From Daedaleopsis sinensis (taxonomy: Eukaryota > Basidiomycota > Agaricomycetes > Polyporales > Polyporaceae): 64,000 nt of DNA. Shown here piece after piece: positions 1 through 10,374 of the stretch (its first letter is position 1; the number at the start of each line of letters is the position of its first letter). Both the position numbers and the translations under genes were made by a program. The stretch covers positions 3,906,001 through 3,970,000 of the forward strand of contig CM066306.1 in assembly GCA_033807695.1 (NCBI GenBank), given 5' to 3'. The notes under the pieces are model-generated. The model worked only from the letters and a program-made list of their open reading frames with translations, was not told the DNA's origin and ran no database searches.

Positions 1-2523
1 TCAGGGCCTCAAGGCCGTTCTCATCGACGCGGACGGCGTGCTCGTCCACGAATCATCTGTCAACTTCGACCGCGACCTCCCCTCTTATGGCACCACCAAC
101 GGCGCCATCAAGGGCCCCGACCCGGGCGAGGTCACTTCGCCCGTCCGCATGTGGCTCGATGCATATGATCTCATCCTCGAGCGCATGCGCGCAGCCGGCG
201 TCGACTTCTCGCGCATCCTAGGTATCTCCGGCGACGGACAGGTGAGCATGTTGCGCACGTCCATCTGCCGCATGTAGCTCAACGAGCTGCACAAGCAACA
301 TGGCTCTGTCTACTGGTCCGAGGACGCAGAACATCTCCTCGCATCGCTCGACTCGTCTCGCCCACTCGCGGAACAGCTCGCGCCTGCGGCGTTCTCCCTC
401 CCACGCGCTCCCATCTGGCAGGACTCGTCGACTACACGAGAGTGTCGTGAGCTCGAGGAGGCCATCGGCGGCCCGCAGGCTCTTGCCGACCTCACCGGAA
501 GCAGAGCGTACGAACGCTTCACTGCAAATCAAATCTCTCGGGTGCGTGTCTTCCATCATATCAGGGCAGGTCGGAATGGCGGGTTTGAGGCGATTCTGGA
601 CGGATTCTGGTGACGCGACTGGTCGGAATTCCGGCGCTTAGGGCGATTTTGACAGACCGAACCCTTCCTAGAATTCTACCCATAATCTCGTCAAAATCGC
701 CCACTCTGACCTCCCCTATTGGGTGGTCAGAATGGACGATGTGACACGATACGCCTTGGGAATCTGCAGATGCGTTGTCCTTGGAATCGCCTTCAAAATC
801 GCGCTGACCGTCCGATGCTTGAAAGAATCCGAACAACATCGCGCTTTTGCGAAAGCCCTTCTCGCAGTCTAGAATTGCAAATCTACTCTTGCCCGTCGAC
901 ATAGTTGTCCAAGGTTGCGTTCCAGCGCTGTTCAGCGCTACGTCAAAAATCGGGTCTGTGAAAGCAGCTTTCCATTTTTGACCTGAATCATCGGTGGGGA
1001 CACCAGAAAATCTTTCTACAATCGCCCACTCTGCCCCCCTAAATAAGGGAGGTCAATAGGGCGATTCGGCTTTGAGTTATGGAGATGTGTCGTCCACGGA
1101 ATCACCTCCGTATTTGTTCGACAATCGGGTGCTCAGCGCGGTCGTGCACAATCGCTGTTGGAGTGGAGATGGTTGTTCCACATTGATTTCAGGAGCTTTT
1201 CGGTTGTACAGCGGCTTGTCGAGAAGTGGGACTGTCAAACGTTTACCTTGACCCTCGCACTTTCCCGACTTCCGACACCATTCCGCCATGGGTTTTTTCT
1301 CGTCTCGAAGCCTATCCTACTCCACACTCCTGCTAATCATCGCATAGATTCGTCGCATCTTTCCGGATGCATACCGCGCAACGGCCCGCATATCCCTGGT
1401 CTCCTCATTCATGCCGTCTCTATTCCTCGGTTCCATCGCGCCGATTGAAGTCTCGGACGCAAGCGGGATGAATCTCATGGACGTCCTTACATGCGAGTGG
1501 GACGAGCGGTTGCTTGTCGCGGCAGGCGGTCCGGAGTTGCGCGCAAAGATCGGCCCCGAGCCCGCTCCTGGCGGCGAGTTCCTGGGCACGATTCACCCTT
1601 ACTGGGTACAGCGTTGGGGCTTCAACCCGGGTGAGCACATACGATGTACATGTGATGCACAGCAGGCTGATGCCCTCCCAGACTGCGCCATCGCACCATT
1701 CACGGGCGACAATCCGGCGACAGTAGTCGCATTGTCGACACCCGGAGATGCGATTCTCTCCCTCGGCACGTCGACCACCCTCCTCCTCTCGATACCCCCG
1801 GCGGAGACCGCGCCGAAGCGGTTCACCACGTCTCACCTGCTCTCGCACCCCACGACGCAGGACGCGCACATCGCGATGCTCTGCTACAAGAACGGCGCCC
1901 TCGCACGCGAGCAGGTGCGGGATCAGTACGCGGACGGCCACTGGACGCGGTTCAACGAGCTCGTCGAGCAGCGCCCGGCGGGCAACGGTGGCCTTATGGG
2001 CTTCTACTTTCCGCTCCCCGAGATCATCCCGCCGAACGTCCAGGGCACGTTCCTCTTTTCCACTGATGCGCCATCGGTACCCGCGTCCGTCGCGGATGCC
2101 GACTTCCCATCAGCGGCGCATCCACGGGCGATCCTCGAGTCGCAGTTCCTCTCTATCCGCTCGCGCATCGCTGCGATCCTCCCGCCCGACGCGCCTCCTC
2201 TCCAACGGCTCGTGCTCTCTGGCGGGTCGTCCGCGAACGCGGTGATCCGGCAGGCGGCCGCGGACGTGTTTGGGATGCGCGTGTTCGTGGCAGGCAAGGA
2301 GGGGGCGGCGGAGGGCGGCGCACAGCTCGCGCGGTTCGCGTGGTGGCGCGCGGAGAACGGTGGCTCCGGGTCGTTTGAGGAGATGCGCGCGAACGACGGC
2401 GAGGGCGTGCGCATGAAGTGCGTCGCGGAGCCGGACTGGGCGCGCGAGGCTGTCTACAGGGGGCTGGTCGAGGCGTATCGGGCGTGCGAGGCGGAGGTGA
2501 GTGGGCAGTCGTTCGCGTCGTAA
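1..2523 (+). CDS. D-xylulokinase, copy 1 (5' end cut by window; 'left-type' 5' half)
   Basis: FGGY-family carbohydrate kinase that phosphorylates D-xylulose to xylulose 5-phosphate, feeding the pentose phosphate pathway in the cytosol. Exons: 1-241 (partial), 296-541, 1348-1630, 1682-2523. Introns of 54 and 51 bp flank an unusually long intron 2 (542-1347, 806 bp). Visible motifs are GISGDGQ joined across intron 1 to QHGSVYW, SDASGMNLMDV, FTGDNPATVVALSTPGDA, SLGTSTT and the C-terminal GGSSANAVIRQAAADVFGMR with AAEGGAQLARFAWW. Intron 3 is a multiple of three, so an unspliced reading stays open. Against the other copies, exons 1-3 carry scattered changes (E rather than K in TCxWDERLL; also H/R, S/T, A/T and E/D changes), while everything after about position 1732 matches copies 2 and 3. 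The start codon lies outside the window. Confidence 0.9.
542..1347 (+). repeat. Oversized intron 2 of xylulokinase copy 1 with hairpin repeats
   Basis: The 806 bp intron has no convincing coding region. It holds two hairpin-forming motifs of the same kind, at 703-732 and 1028-1055. Each begins ACTCTG followed by a C-rich arm and closes on a G-rich arm. The phrase AATCGCCCACTCTG occurs at 695-708 and again at 1020-1033, and inverse phrases (AGGGCGATT) lie nearby. The matching intron in copies 2-4 (715 bp) is related at its 3' end but strongly diverged, with its own hairpins at 11244-11268 and 11399-11432. Intron limits are fixed by exon homology on both sides. Confidence 0.7.
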
Positions 2524-2624
2524 GTGAGAGCTAGCCGAGCGCGGGTGGGCGTCTGCACTCGGAGCGCGTGCGCCTGCGGCTGCGTCGAGTGCAGAAGTAC
2601 CAGCTGGAATGCTTGAGAAAGGAC

Positions 2625-2730
2625 GTGTGGAGGGCTGTAAAGGTGCCGAAGGGCGTGGCGGGCTGTAAAGGTGTCGAAGGGTGTCGTCGTCTTCGTGTGG
2701 CGGGCTGTAAGGGTGCAAGGTGTCGAAGGT
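2625..2730. repeat. Minisatellite downstream of xylulokinase copy 1
   Basis: Three to four imperfect repeats of about 28-40 bp built on GGCGGGCTGTAAAGGTGTCG lie just after the stop codon. Identical arrays occur at 12958-13063 and 23291-23396. Downstream of copy 4 the sequence is different and the array is absent. Confidence 0.75.
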
Positions 2731-3106
2731 GGGTCTCGGGCGGAGGCTGACCAGCAGGTGAGCGAGTTCAGCATGTGCAAGTCGTAGCATCGAAATACGT
2801 TGTACACGACGCAGACAAGGTATATACAATCGATTGACCTCCATCCGACGCGAGCTCGAACTCCGGCGTCCGACTGTCTCCCCTCCTCCCCTCCGGTCTC
2901 GCCGCGAAATGAGCATCACAGGTGTGTCTGCTACCGTGTGCATCTCGAAAGAACCCTCACTGAGTCCTCGTCGGTCGACTGCAATTCTGCACTAGCAGCT
3001 CGCCTTCTCGCGTACCGAGCACGAGTCTCGATTCCGAGCACCCACCCGACTCGCCGGCGACAGATGAGACCTGGTAAGTACATGGATCCGCGCTGGCCGC
3101 GTGCAT

Positions 3107-4170
3107 TCGGTACCAAGCTGCTCCTCCGAGGTGCGCTCCTCATTTCGAGCACCCCCGTCAGCGACCGCGCAGGCTCAGTGTATGTGCGTACCGTGCGTGA
3201 CACCGCGCTGGACCGGGCCCGGCTCAGTTCATGTGTGTACCGTGCACGACATGGTCAACGGTAGCCCGTCGACGCTACGCTTGACCGGGGACGGGCTCGC
3301 CGCAAGCGTACCTTGCGCCCACGTGAACGCGGTACCAAACTGCTCCCCTGCACGTGGATATATTGTGTGTGTACCATGCATAGCCAACGGTCACAGCGAA
3401 CCTTCTCCAAAGGCCGCCCGAGACGAGCCCATTGAACATCTCAGATGGACGCTACGCTTGACCGAGCCTGGGCTCAGCGCAAGCGTATCATCCATCCAAG
3501 TGAGCAGAGGACACGGAGATGGGGGTTCGCCGCAGACGCGAAGCACTACGAACGAGGAAATACTGGAACACAACGTCATAAAAACAATACGGGATGAACG
3601 CTTACTATGTGTTCGTCCTCACAGCTTTACCGTCACGAACGATGGGTGGCTCACCTCCAAGCCTCGCAAGCACGACCCCGAGGTGCCCCAGATTCCCCCG
3701 CCGCGTTCTGCGATCGGTATGGGTCCCATCCCACTCTCGATACCCGCAGGTGATTCATCACCTTACAAAGGTTGCGCGCGTGGTTTCCCCGCTCCCGGCA
3801 GCGAGTCGTTGGACGACGATTTGGACGACGAGGACTTCCCGCGTGTGCAGGACATTCACAACATCTGGGACGATGAGAGGGCGGCTGCGGGGAGAGACGA
3901 CGATGACGATGTCGACAAGGACAACTTCATCGTGAGGTCCTCGTGTGTTCGAGCACACACACCGAGCCCCGCCAGCGACCGACGAGGCTCGGGGTCTGTA
4001 CCATGCATGGCCGCATCCGGATCAAGCACATCGGACCCACATGAATCCGGTACCAAGCTGCCCCTCGCACATGATTCCGAGGTGAGTCCCTCATATGTTT
4101 GAGTACGCACACTGAGCCTCGCACGCAACCGACGAGGCTCGGTGTGTGTGGGTACCGTGTATGGCAGCCA
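3107..4170 (+). repeat. Family of diverged GGTACCAAGCTGC modules overlapping a 333-codon open frame (unit 1)
   Basis: Four related modules are seen at about 3107-3201, 3332-3388, 3922-4020 and 4049-4170. They share GGTACC-AA-CTGC, a CGAGCAC..CCGAGCC core, GACCGACGAGGCTCGG and GTACC(G/A)TG(C/T)ATGGC. An open frame of 333 codons (3101-4102) runs through them. Its middle (about residues 180-280, acidic, with DDDLDDEDFPRVQDIHNIWD) looks protein-like, but the repeat-derived parts do not. Donor-like GTGAGT sites sit inside modules, so these may be repeated exon-intron boundaries of an unrecognised gene. Copies: 13440-14503 and 23773-24836. Confidence 0.45.
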
Positions 4171-4975
4171 CCAACGTAGATGACGTGAATCCCATCCGGA
4201 AGAAGCTCGACGCTACGGCACGCGTGTACCCTCGACCGCCGGGCCCGGACTCGGTCACCTGCCGCGAGCGTACCACGGACAGCAATGGGAACAGGACATA
4301 GACCTGTTCGGAGTGCCGACGACATGCTACGAGCATGTCCTAGCCGCATTCGAAGCAGGGGACGAGGGCGATCGTATGCTACGCCGCGGACAGCTCTAAT
4401 GGACACTCGAGATGACAAGATACTCACCTCTCGCACATCCATCTCCGAGTTGACCAGTGTCGAGTTCGAACACGACCACCGACCGATCGCCTACAGCACC
4501 ATCAGGATCCATGTGACACGGACGAGCAACAGGAGGGTGCGTACCGTTTCAGTAACTCGGAGATGTACTCGTCGTAGCACGAGGATCGACACCGCAAGAC
4601 AGAGGCTGGGAGTACCATAGGGGAGGGCGGAGGAATGCTGTCGTCGTGGACGTGGCAGAAAGAAAGGTGGGAGATTTGCGGTCGTGCGACCGTCACGCTC
4701 GCTCTAACATATGTTACTACTAAGCGAGAGCAGAGTCTTGACGCTCGGACTAACCCCAAATCAAATCTGGGCACACTCTCACACGGGCTCGCTTCCCTTA
4801 CGCCCCTCCCGCCGCATCGCTCTGGAAGACTTATATGATCGCCGCCTGGCAGTCCGACGACAAGAATGTGACGACTGAGTCGTCAGTGCGTTCTGCACCG
4901 GTGTGTACCGAACACAAATTGCGAGCATGATATGGAATAACACCGTCATCTCCGACATGAATACCGACCGTGTAC
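4171..4975. other. Spacer stretch without a recognisable gene (unit 1)
   Basis: Only short overlapping frames without family features are present. I see no gene, RNA or clear repeat here. The equivalents at 14504-15308 and 24837-25641 are the same. Confidence 0.5.
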
Positions 4976-5708
4976 CTAGTCCGACCACTCCGACTCGATC
5001 GGGTCCGACGGCATCAGCTCAGCACGCCGCTGGGCACGTCGCTCCTCCTCGTCACTGAACTCGCTGATAGACGACACGGAGTCCTCCTCCTCCTCCGCCT
5101 CCGCCTCCATCTCCGGTGTGATGATCAACGCGGACTTGGGCATCTTGCGGTTAAGGCCATGTGGGTTCCTCACCGGACGCTCCCGCTGAGCTCCACAATC
5201 CGGCCGGACTGGAGTCTTCTTGCGGACGTGACCCGCATTGCCGTTCCCGCTGCTACCGCCGTTCAGGCTGCCGTCGTCGTCGTCGTCGTCGTCGTCGGTA
5301 CAGCCCACGGCTGCGAGAAGACGGTCGATGGCTGCAGCCCGGCGCTCCTCCTCGGACACGCGTTCGAACCGCATCTGGCCGTCCTCCCAGAGCGCGACGA
5401 GGTGGCCGATCCGCGCACTCCCGGTGATGTCGCTCAGGTTTGCGAGCTTCCATCTCTGCGGGAAGCCGACGAGCTTGAGGCCGTACTTCTCGTAGACGTG
5501 CTTGTAGTAGCCCTCTTGCGTCCAATGCATTTGTGCATCCGGGTCTCCGGAGAGCAGGACTGAGGACCGGTGTCAGGACAAGCGTGGGGATGAACAGGTA
5601 GGACTCACCGAGAGTGTCTTTCATGTCCTTGCGCAGTGCGCCCCGCATTCCTAGCTCCCGGCGCGAGTAGCCTGTGGACCGTAGAGTCTGTCCCAGAGAA
5701 AGACCCAT
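4976..5708 (-). CDS. Unrecognised acidic-tail protein, unit 1
   Basis: Two-exon minus-strand gene: exon 1 5609-5708, a 49 bp GT..AG intron (5560-5608), exon 2 4976-5559, about 227 residues. The join is in frame and gives KDMKDTLVLLSGDPDAQMHW. The N-terminal 110 residues look folded (EGYYKHVYEKYGLKLVGFP, then LANLSDI and LVALWEDGQMRFERVSEEE). They recall, from memory only, lineage-expanded Agaricomycete hypothetical proteins with a short domain of the type 'YGVKLVGWP..N..L'. After residue 120 the protein is low-complexity: eight Asp encoded by a GAC/GTC triplet run (about 5271-5299), a basic patch, then a Glu/Ser-rich acidic tail ending ESEWSD. The open frame extends upstream to 5885, and a donor-like GTAAGT near 5900 allows a longer 5' end. 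I cannot assign a function. Confidence 0.6.
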
Positions 5709-7150
5709 TGTGGTGAACTTGAAGGGGGTGATATAGAAGTGCAGATGAGGAGAACAAAGTCGGGGAGGGAGTGAGTTGTGCGACTCCGTAGTGGTGGTAG
5801 AGTTCTCGGAGACGATGTAGTGGTGGTAGAGCTCCAACTCGGAGAGCTCGAACGACAACTCGACAAAGTCCAAGCCTTCCTCCATGGTGCATTACTTACC
5901 GCTCGACAGTCAGCAGTTGCTCGGTGGGGCAGTGCCTTGTTGGCTGTAAGTCCATTGTCGGAACATAGATCCGTCGCTTCAAGCAATGTGACATGGTGAT
6001 AGTAGAGTGCGGTACGCGGTGGAGATCTACTCTAATATTTGAGTTAAACAACCGACTCATTGCACACTTCTTCCCGCTTTCTCTCGCTCATGAATGGTGT
6101 CCCCTTGAAATTGAAAGACACACCCTCCCTGGGCCAGTGCAGTGAGGCGCAGGACGTCTCTGAAGCAGTCATGCTTGAAGCAGACTCCACCGAGCTGAGC
6201 TCAAGAGTGCAGTCATTCATGCAGATCTCATCTCGCTCAAGCAATTCTGCCAAGCGGTCCAGACACATACGAGTTGAAATTCTCCTAGCCGAGTGGTACG
6301 CACTCGATCTGGGGATGATCTCTCCACGGCCCGGCTCTATCGACATCCACAGTCCCGGTACCGAGCTTGAGCACCGTCAGCCTACTTCCTGTGAGTCTAT
6401 AAGCACCTCAAGAAGAACCTCGCCATTCTTCTCAAGTAAATCTCTGCAGAAATCAGGGTCTCCGAGCTCATGCTAATGATGGAGTCCATGAACTGGAATG
6501 AGTACAGGAATATCCTTACGGACCACACAAGCGATAATAAGTCTGTTCCCACCGCGTCGCCCGTAGCTAGCACCTTCTAGTTTGATATTCAAGTTCAATT
6601 TTCTAGCACGACAGAGTTCTCAGCTGACTCCACCGGAACTCGCCACAGGCAGCATGGTGCGACGGCGTCGGAAGCTTGCGAACGGCCGATGCACCCCGAA
6701 ACCACACCCGACTTGATGGGACTAATGTGAATTGGCGACGCGGCACCCAGCCTTCTGACGGCTCTACGTCCACCTCGAGCTTGCGGCTCCAACACGACGT
6801 TGTGTCGGAAACGAGATGCGCCGCTCGGGGAACTCGGAAGCCGGGCAGTCCATCGCATTGCTCTGTATACATGCATTCAATTTCTCGAGAACAAGGGATG
6901 ACATGGAGTCGTATGAGTGCACAAGGTACAGATGGGCTAGGGTCTGCGCTGCGCCGCTCGCGCCGCTCATACGGCTCTCATCAAGGGTCCTGCGTACTTG
7001 GTATCAATCGTGCGGGACGGCGCCCGACGCTAGCCTGAGAGTGTCCATGATCGCATGCGTCGGGTATGCTACGCGCAGAGAAATTGCCAGCGCCGAGTCC
7101 CGACGGCCGATGTTCGCATGACCCCACCCGCAGGCTGGCGGTGCGCACGG
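5709..7150. other. Spacer stretch without a recognisable gene (unit 1)
   Basis: This holds the likely promoter side of the minus-strand gene and then about 1.2 kb with only short frames (for example 6060-6476 plus and 6044-6346 minus), which lack family motifs. Nothing else can be supported. Copies: 16042-17483 and 26375-27816. Confidence 0.45.
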
Positions 7151-7164
7151 ACCATCCTGCGTCC

Positions 7165-7170
7165 TATAAA
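7165..7170 (+). promoter_or_regulatory. TATA box for candidate spacer gene (unit 1)
   Basis: TATAAA lies between the inverted phrases GGACCATCC and GGACGGTCC, about 36 bp before an ATG in a fair context (CCCCATGG at 7206). Copies at 17498 and 27831. Confidence 0.45.
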
Positions 7171-7205
7171 TCCTGCGAGAGGACGGACGGTCCTGCACTC
7201 ACCCC

Positions 7206-8180
7206 ATGGCACCTGTCTTCTCCTCCTCGCGCTCCCCTCTCTCCGATTCCTCCCTGCCATGTCGTCGTTGCATGTTGCGATCAGTAGTCGGGTATGTCAG
7301 ACGGCTGTAGCACACACTTCGTACTGACGAGACTGCCAGACGTCACCCTGTCGATCAGCCTCCAACGCACTGTTCAGCATATGGTACGTCACTCACCGTT
7401 TGCGCATGCTGCTGTGCTGACGTTTGGTGATCCCCTGAACAGCGCGGCGAGCTATTAAGCTACCGGTTTCGAACCCAGAGACGACGGTACGTGCGCGCAG
7501 TCGGGTATGTCGGACGGCAGTGGCGAAACCTTGTAATAACGCGGTTGTTAGATGTCAGAGCATGGACGCCTCATCCCGTTGATCAGCTTCCATGTGAGCC
7601 CACTGTTCAGTACATAGTACGTCATTTACCATCCGCGCAAGCTGCCGTGCTGACATTCGATCCTCTGAGCAGCGCGGCGAGCTACCGAGCTACCGGTATC
7701 GAATGCAGAGAAGACGGTACGTGCGCGCAGCCTTTCAGAGCCAGCTGGGCAGGTTCTGACGTCCACTCTCCAGTGTGGCGCTCGCCGCACCGTTCCCTTG
7801 CCATTCCACGTCATGCAGACGAGGTCCCTGGACCGAGTCGGACGTCCCCGGCAGCCGGTACCCTCTATGCTCGGTCGACGGTCGACGCGAGGCCACGGCG
7901 ACACGCACACATGTGTCATCGAGACCTGCCTGGTCGACCTGCGAGACTGATGGTACCGCCGGCAACGCCGCGTGATTTCACGCTGATCAGCTCAGTCTAT
8001 GTAGTATGCGCCGCTCGCGGAGGGCGGTCGCCGGTACGTACGGCGTCGGTAGAATGCGGCCGAGTCAGGTCTCACGGTCTCCCGTTCGCTAGACCCAGCA
8101 CTCAGGCTGTGCGTGACGACGTGTGCGTATGGAGCTGGGGCAGCTGGACCCCGCGCTGCGAACGGCGAGATCGACGGTGA
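7206..8180 (+). CDS. Candidate multi-exon gene of unknown function with duplicated exon modules (unit 1)
   Basis: From ATG 7206 an open reading can be followed through short exons joined at strong GTATGT/GTACGT donors and CAG/TAG acceptors, with introns of about 48, 59, 64, 56 and 57 bp and TGCTGAC-like branch sites. It runs into a long open stretch ending at 8180. No stop appears across five joins, but the exons are short, so this could be chance. Two successive modules (7286-7498 and 7499-7730) are clear duplicates, so exons and introns were copied together. The protein matches no family that I know. Copies: 17539-18513 and 27872-28846. Confidence 0.3.
7286..7730 (+). repeat. Direct duplication of about 213 bp exon-intron module (unit 1)
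   Basis: Both halves start AGTCGGGTATGTC and end GACGGTACGTGCGCGCAG. Between these they share CACTGTTCAG, GTACGTCA, GCTGACATTCGATCC-like and AGCGCGGCGAGCTA phrases in the same order, with moderate divergence. Copies: 17619-18063 and 27952-28396. Confidence 0.75.
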
Positions 8181-10320
8181 CGTGTTGACTGTCGACGGCC
8201 CGCACGCCTGCTTGAACGCCTTGGGGATGCCTGTCGCTGCCGGTACGGCGGTAATTCGTGCGGATGACGTTCAAGTTCGTTTTGTGGTAGCGTAAGAGTG
8301 AGCTTACCGTGCAATCTTGTGAGCCGTGAGGAACGACTGGTCTTGGAAGGTGGATCACGGGTGTAGATGGAGGGACACGTGCCGCGCGTGGTTTTCTCCA
8401 CAGATCTCACTGTCACTGTCAGGTCGCAGACGGAGCGGTCGCAACGCAGGTGGCGTCAGAAGGGCGACAGGAAGGGTGCGGAGGCAGGGATGACGGGCAG
8501 ACTATAGCAGTGTTGGGAGCGTGGATGGGGTGTTTATCCAGTCGTGTAGTGCAGAGCGTCGCGCATGTTAATCACGTACCGTCGAATGACAAGCTTTGTC
8601 GCTTTGTTCCCATGCCGAGCGTAGCGATCGACACAGAGTCATCCCGGGAGCGAATGGATCGTCGACGTGGAGCAAGAGGAATCGGCCGTCGTACTAACAG
8701 AGCACACTTACCTCAATGGCGCAGACGACGGCGGATTGGAAGTCGTACCATTCAAGTTGAGTGCGGGTCTTGTCCCGGCTCACGAGAACTGTGCGGCGGG
8801 TTCAGCTCGACTCTTGACACTGGGCAGACATGCTGCGACCGCATCCTTAGACAGACCGTCGGCCTGTGCACGCACCGTACTACCGTGTCTATCCTGCACC
8901 AGACAGACACCGCCCCATGCACCCGTATCGCTGTTAACACCACGTCCGTTAGAACAGACCAGGCTGCACACAAGAGCTGGCTTACCGCTTTCAGCTGAAT
9001 GACACACTCGCCGCCCGATCATCTCGAGCTTCGATTGAAAGGTATCCGGTGGGCAGACTCCCTCGTCCAACGTCGCCATGCACAGCGCACTTTGCGCTGC
9101 GCTGACACGGCGGCCCGGACGGTAGGGGGTGGTCCGGGATGGTGCACTGTCAACGGAGAGGTACGTATCCGTGTGAGCAGCTGTGTGGTCTCGCCGCACG
9201 GGGAGGTACTTCGCACTAATGCGGCGTGACCGCTCAGCTGAGCATGATCCTTGCGGATCTGTAGTTCGCGACTGGCCGTCTGAATGAGGCCATCGGTTCC
9301 TGACTAGTGTCGGTAAGTATGCATGCGCGGTCTGAGAACTAGCACTCACCTTTCATCTGTAGCCCTCGGCAAAGTCGGGCAGCACGCCGTCTGTGTTGAG
9401 CGATGAAAATCGCTCCGAGTTGTCCAGGGGGAAAGCTCAGCGCCCGGAGGTGGAAGAGGGCGGCGTGATGTCGGGCACGGTGCCCTTGAAAGCACAGGGC
9501 GCGCGGCTCGCGGTCGTGGCCAAGACATGTAGCACGTTTCCTTGGGATGGAGTGGAAGCAGACTCGGAGCGCAGACTTGTATCGCTGCGGCCGGGCAGAG
9601 ATGCGGTAGTTGTCGACTTGGAGCTGTGTCCCGGGACGACTTGGAGGCCCAGCACGGACAGGGAGCTGCTCAGGTCGCCGTGGGCTTGTCCGAGTCGTAG
9701 TAGCAGTGAGCAATGGCCGTGCTCGCGGGACGCGTCCGTGTGTGCTTACCGTGCTACTAGTAGTCATTAATGGCTGCTCACGAGAGGGTGTATGCACAAC
9801 TGAAGGTCGCCTGGAGGACGGCTCAGGGCGAGCGCCGAGGGCAGGTCGAAGCGGGGTTCGCGCGTGAGGCCTGCCTGGCGCACCGGAGGGCGCAGAGCTG
9901 CCACTGGGGAGACTGTACATACGTGCGCAGCGACCGTCCTCTGATCAGCCGGGCGCGAGGAGACGGAGTGAGGAAAGGGAGACTTACTGAGTAGCGGCGC
10001 GTGCCACATGCGCGCTTGGGACGCGTCGCGGATGACGGCGGCGTCTCCCCGTTCCCACGGTGCTCCTCTCGATGCTGGCCCTGCGCTGGCAGCTGCTGAT
10101 CGATATCTCTCCTCCTCGCCCAGGCTCGCGGCCTCCCAGCAGCGGCCGCGATCGCCAACGTCAACTGAGCAAGCACTCATGCAAGCACTCATGCAAGCAT
10201 TCCAGTGGCCGTCCCGCACTTTCTCCGTCGGGGACTTGCGGGGGGAGCATCCAGACCGTTCCGTCGTTCGAACACACACCGGTCCGCGGCCAGCCATGCA
10301 CCCATTTTCTTGTGAGCTCG
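8181..10320. other. Spacer stretch with splice-like signals but no resolved gene (unit 1)
   Basis: Minus-strand donors (GGTAAGC or GGTGAGT type) are frequent, for example near 8303, 8707, 8983, 9350, 9748 and 9984. Some short minus-strand stretches look coding, such as LDNSERFSSLNTDGVLPDF just before a TGA near 9362 and SQARMWHAPLL near 10000. No continuous model holds, so this may be a decayed gene. A short direct repeat (CATGCAAGCACT) lies at about 10170-10203. Copies: 18514-20653 and 28847-30986. Confidence 0.35.
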
Positions 10321-10327
10321 TATAAAG
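10321..10327 (+). promoter_or_regulatory. TATA box of xylulokinase copy 2
   Basis: TATAAAG lies 54 bp upstream of the ATG at 10375 (context CCACCATGTC). An in-frame upstream ATG at 10336 is only about 15 bp from the TATA box, so it is probably at or upstream of the transcription start. I therefore prefer 10375. Confidence 0.7.
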
Positions 10328-10374
10328 ACCCCGCCATGGCCCTCTCGCGATATCCCCATCCCATCCCAGCCACC

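Noticed and set aside
2524..10320. Spacer as a transposable element
   Set aside because: No transposase, integrase, reverse transcriptase, LTR or terminal inverted repeat is visible, and the repeat limit falls inside xylulokinase exon 4, as expected for unequal crossing-over.
10336..10374. Start of xylulokinase at ATG 10336
   Set aside because: It is in frame but only about 15 bp after the TATA box; the ATG at 10375 has a better context and position.
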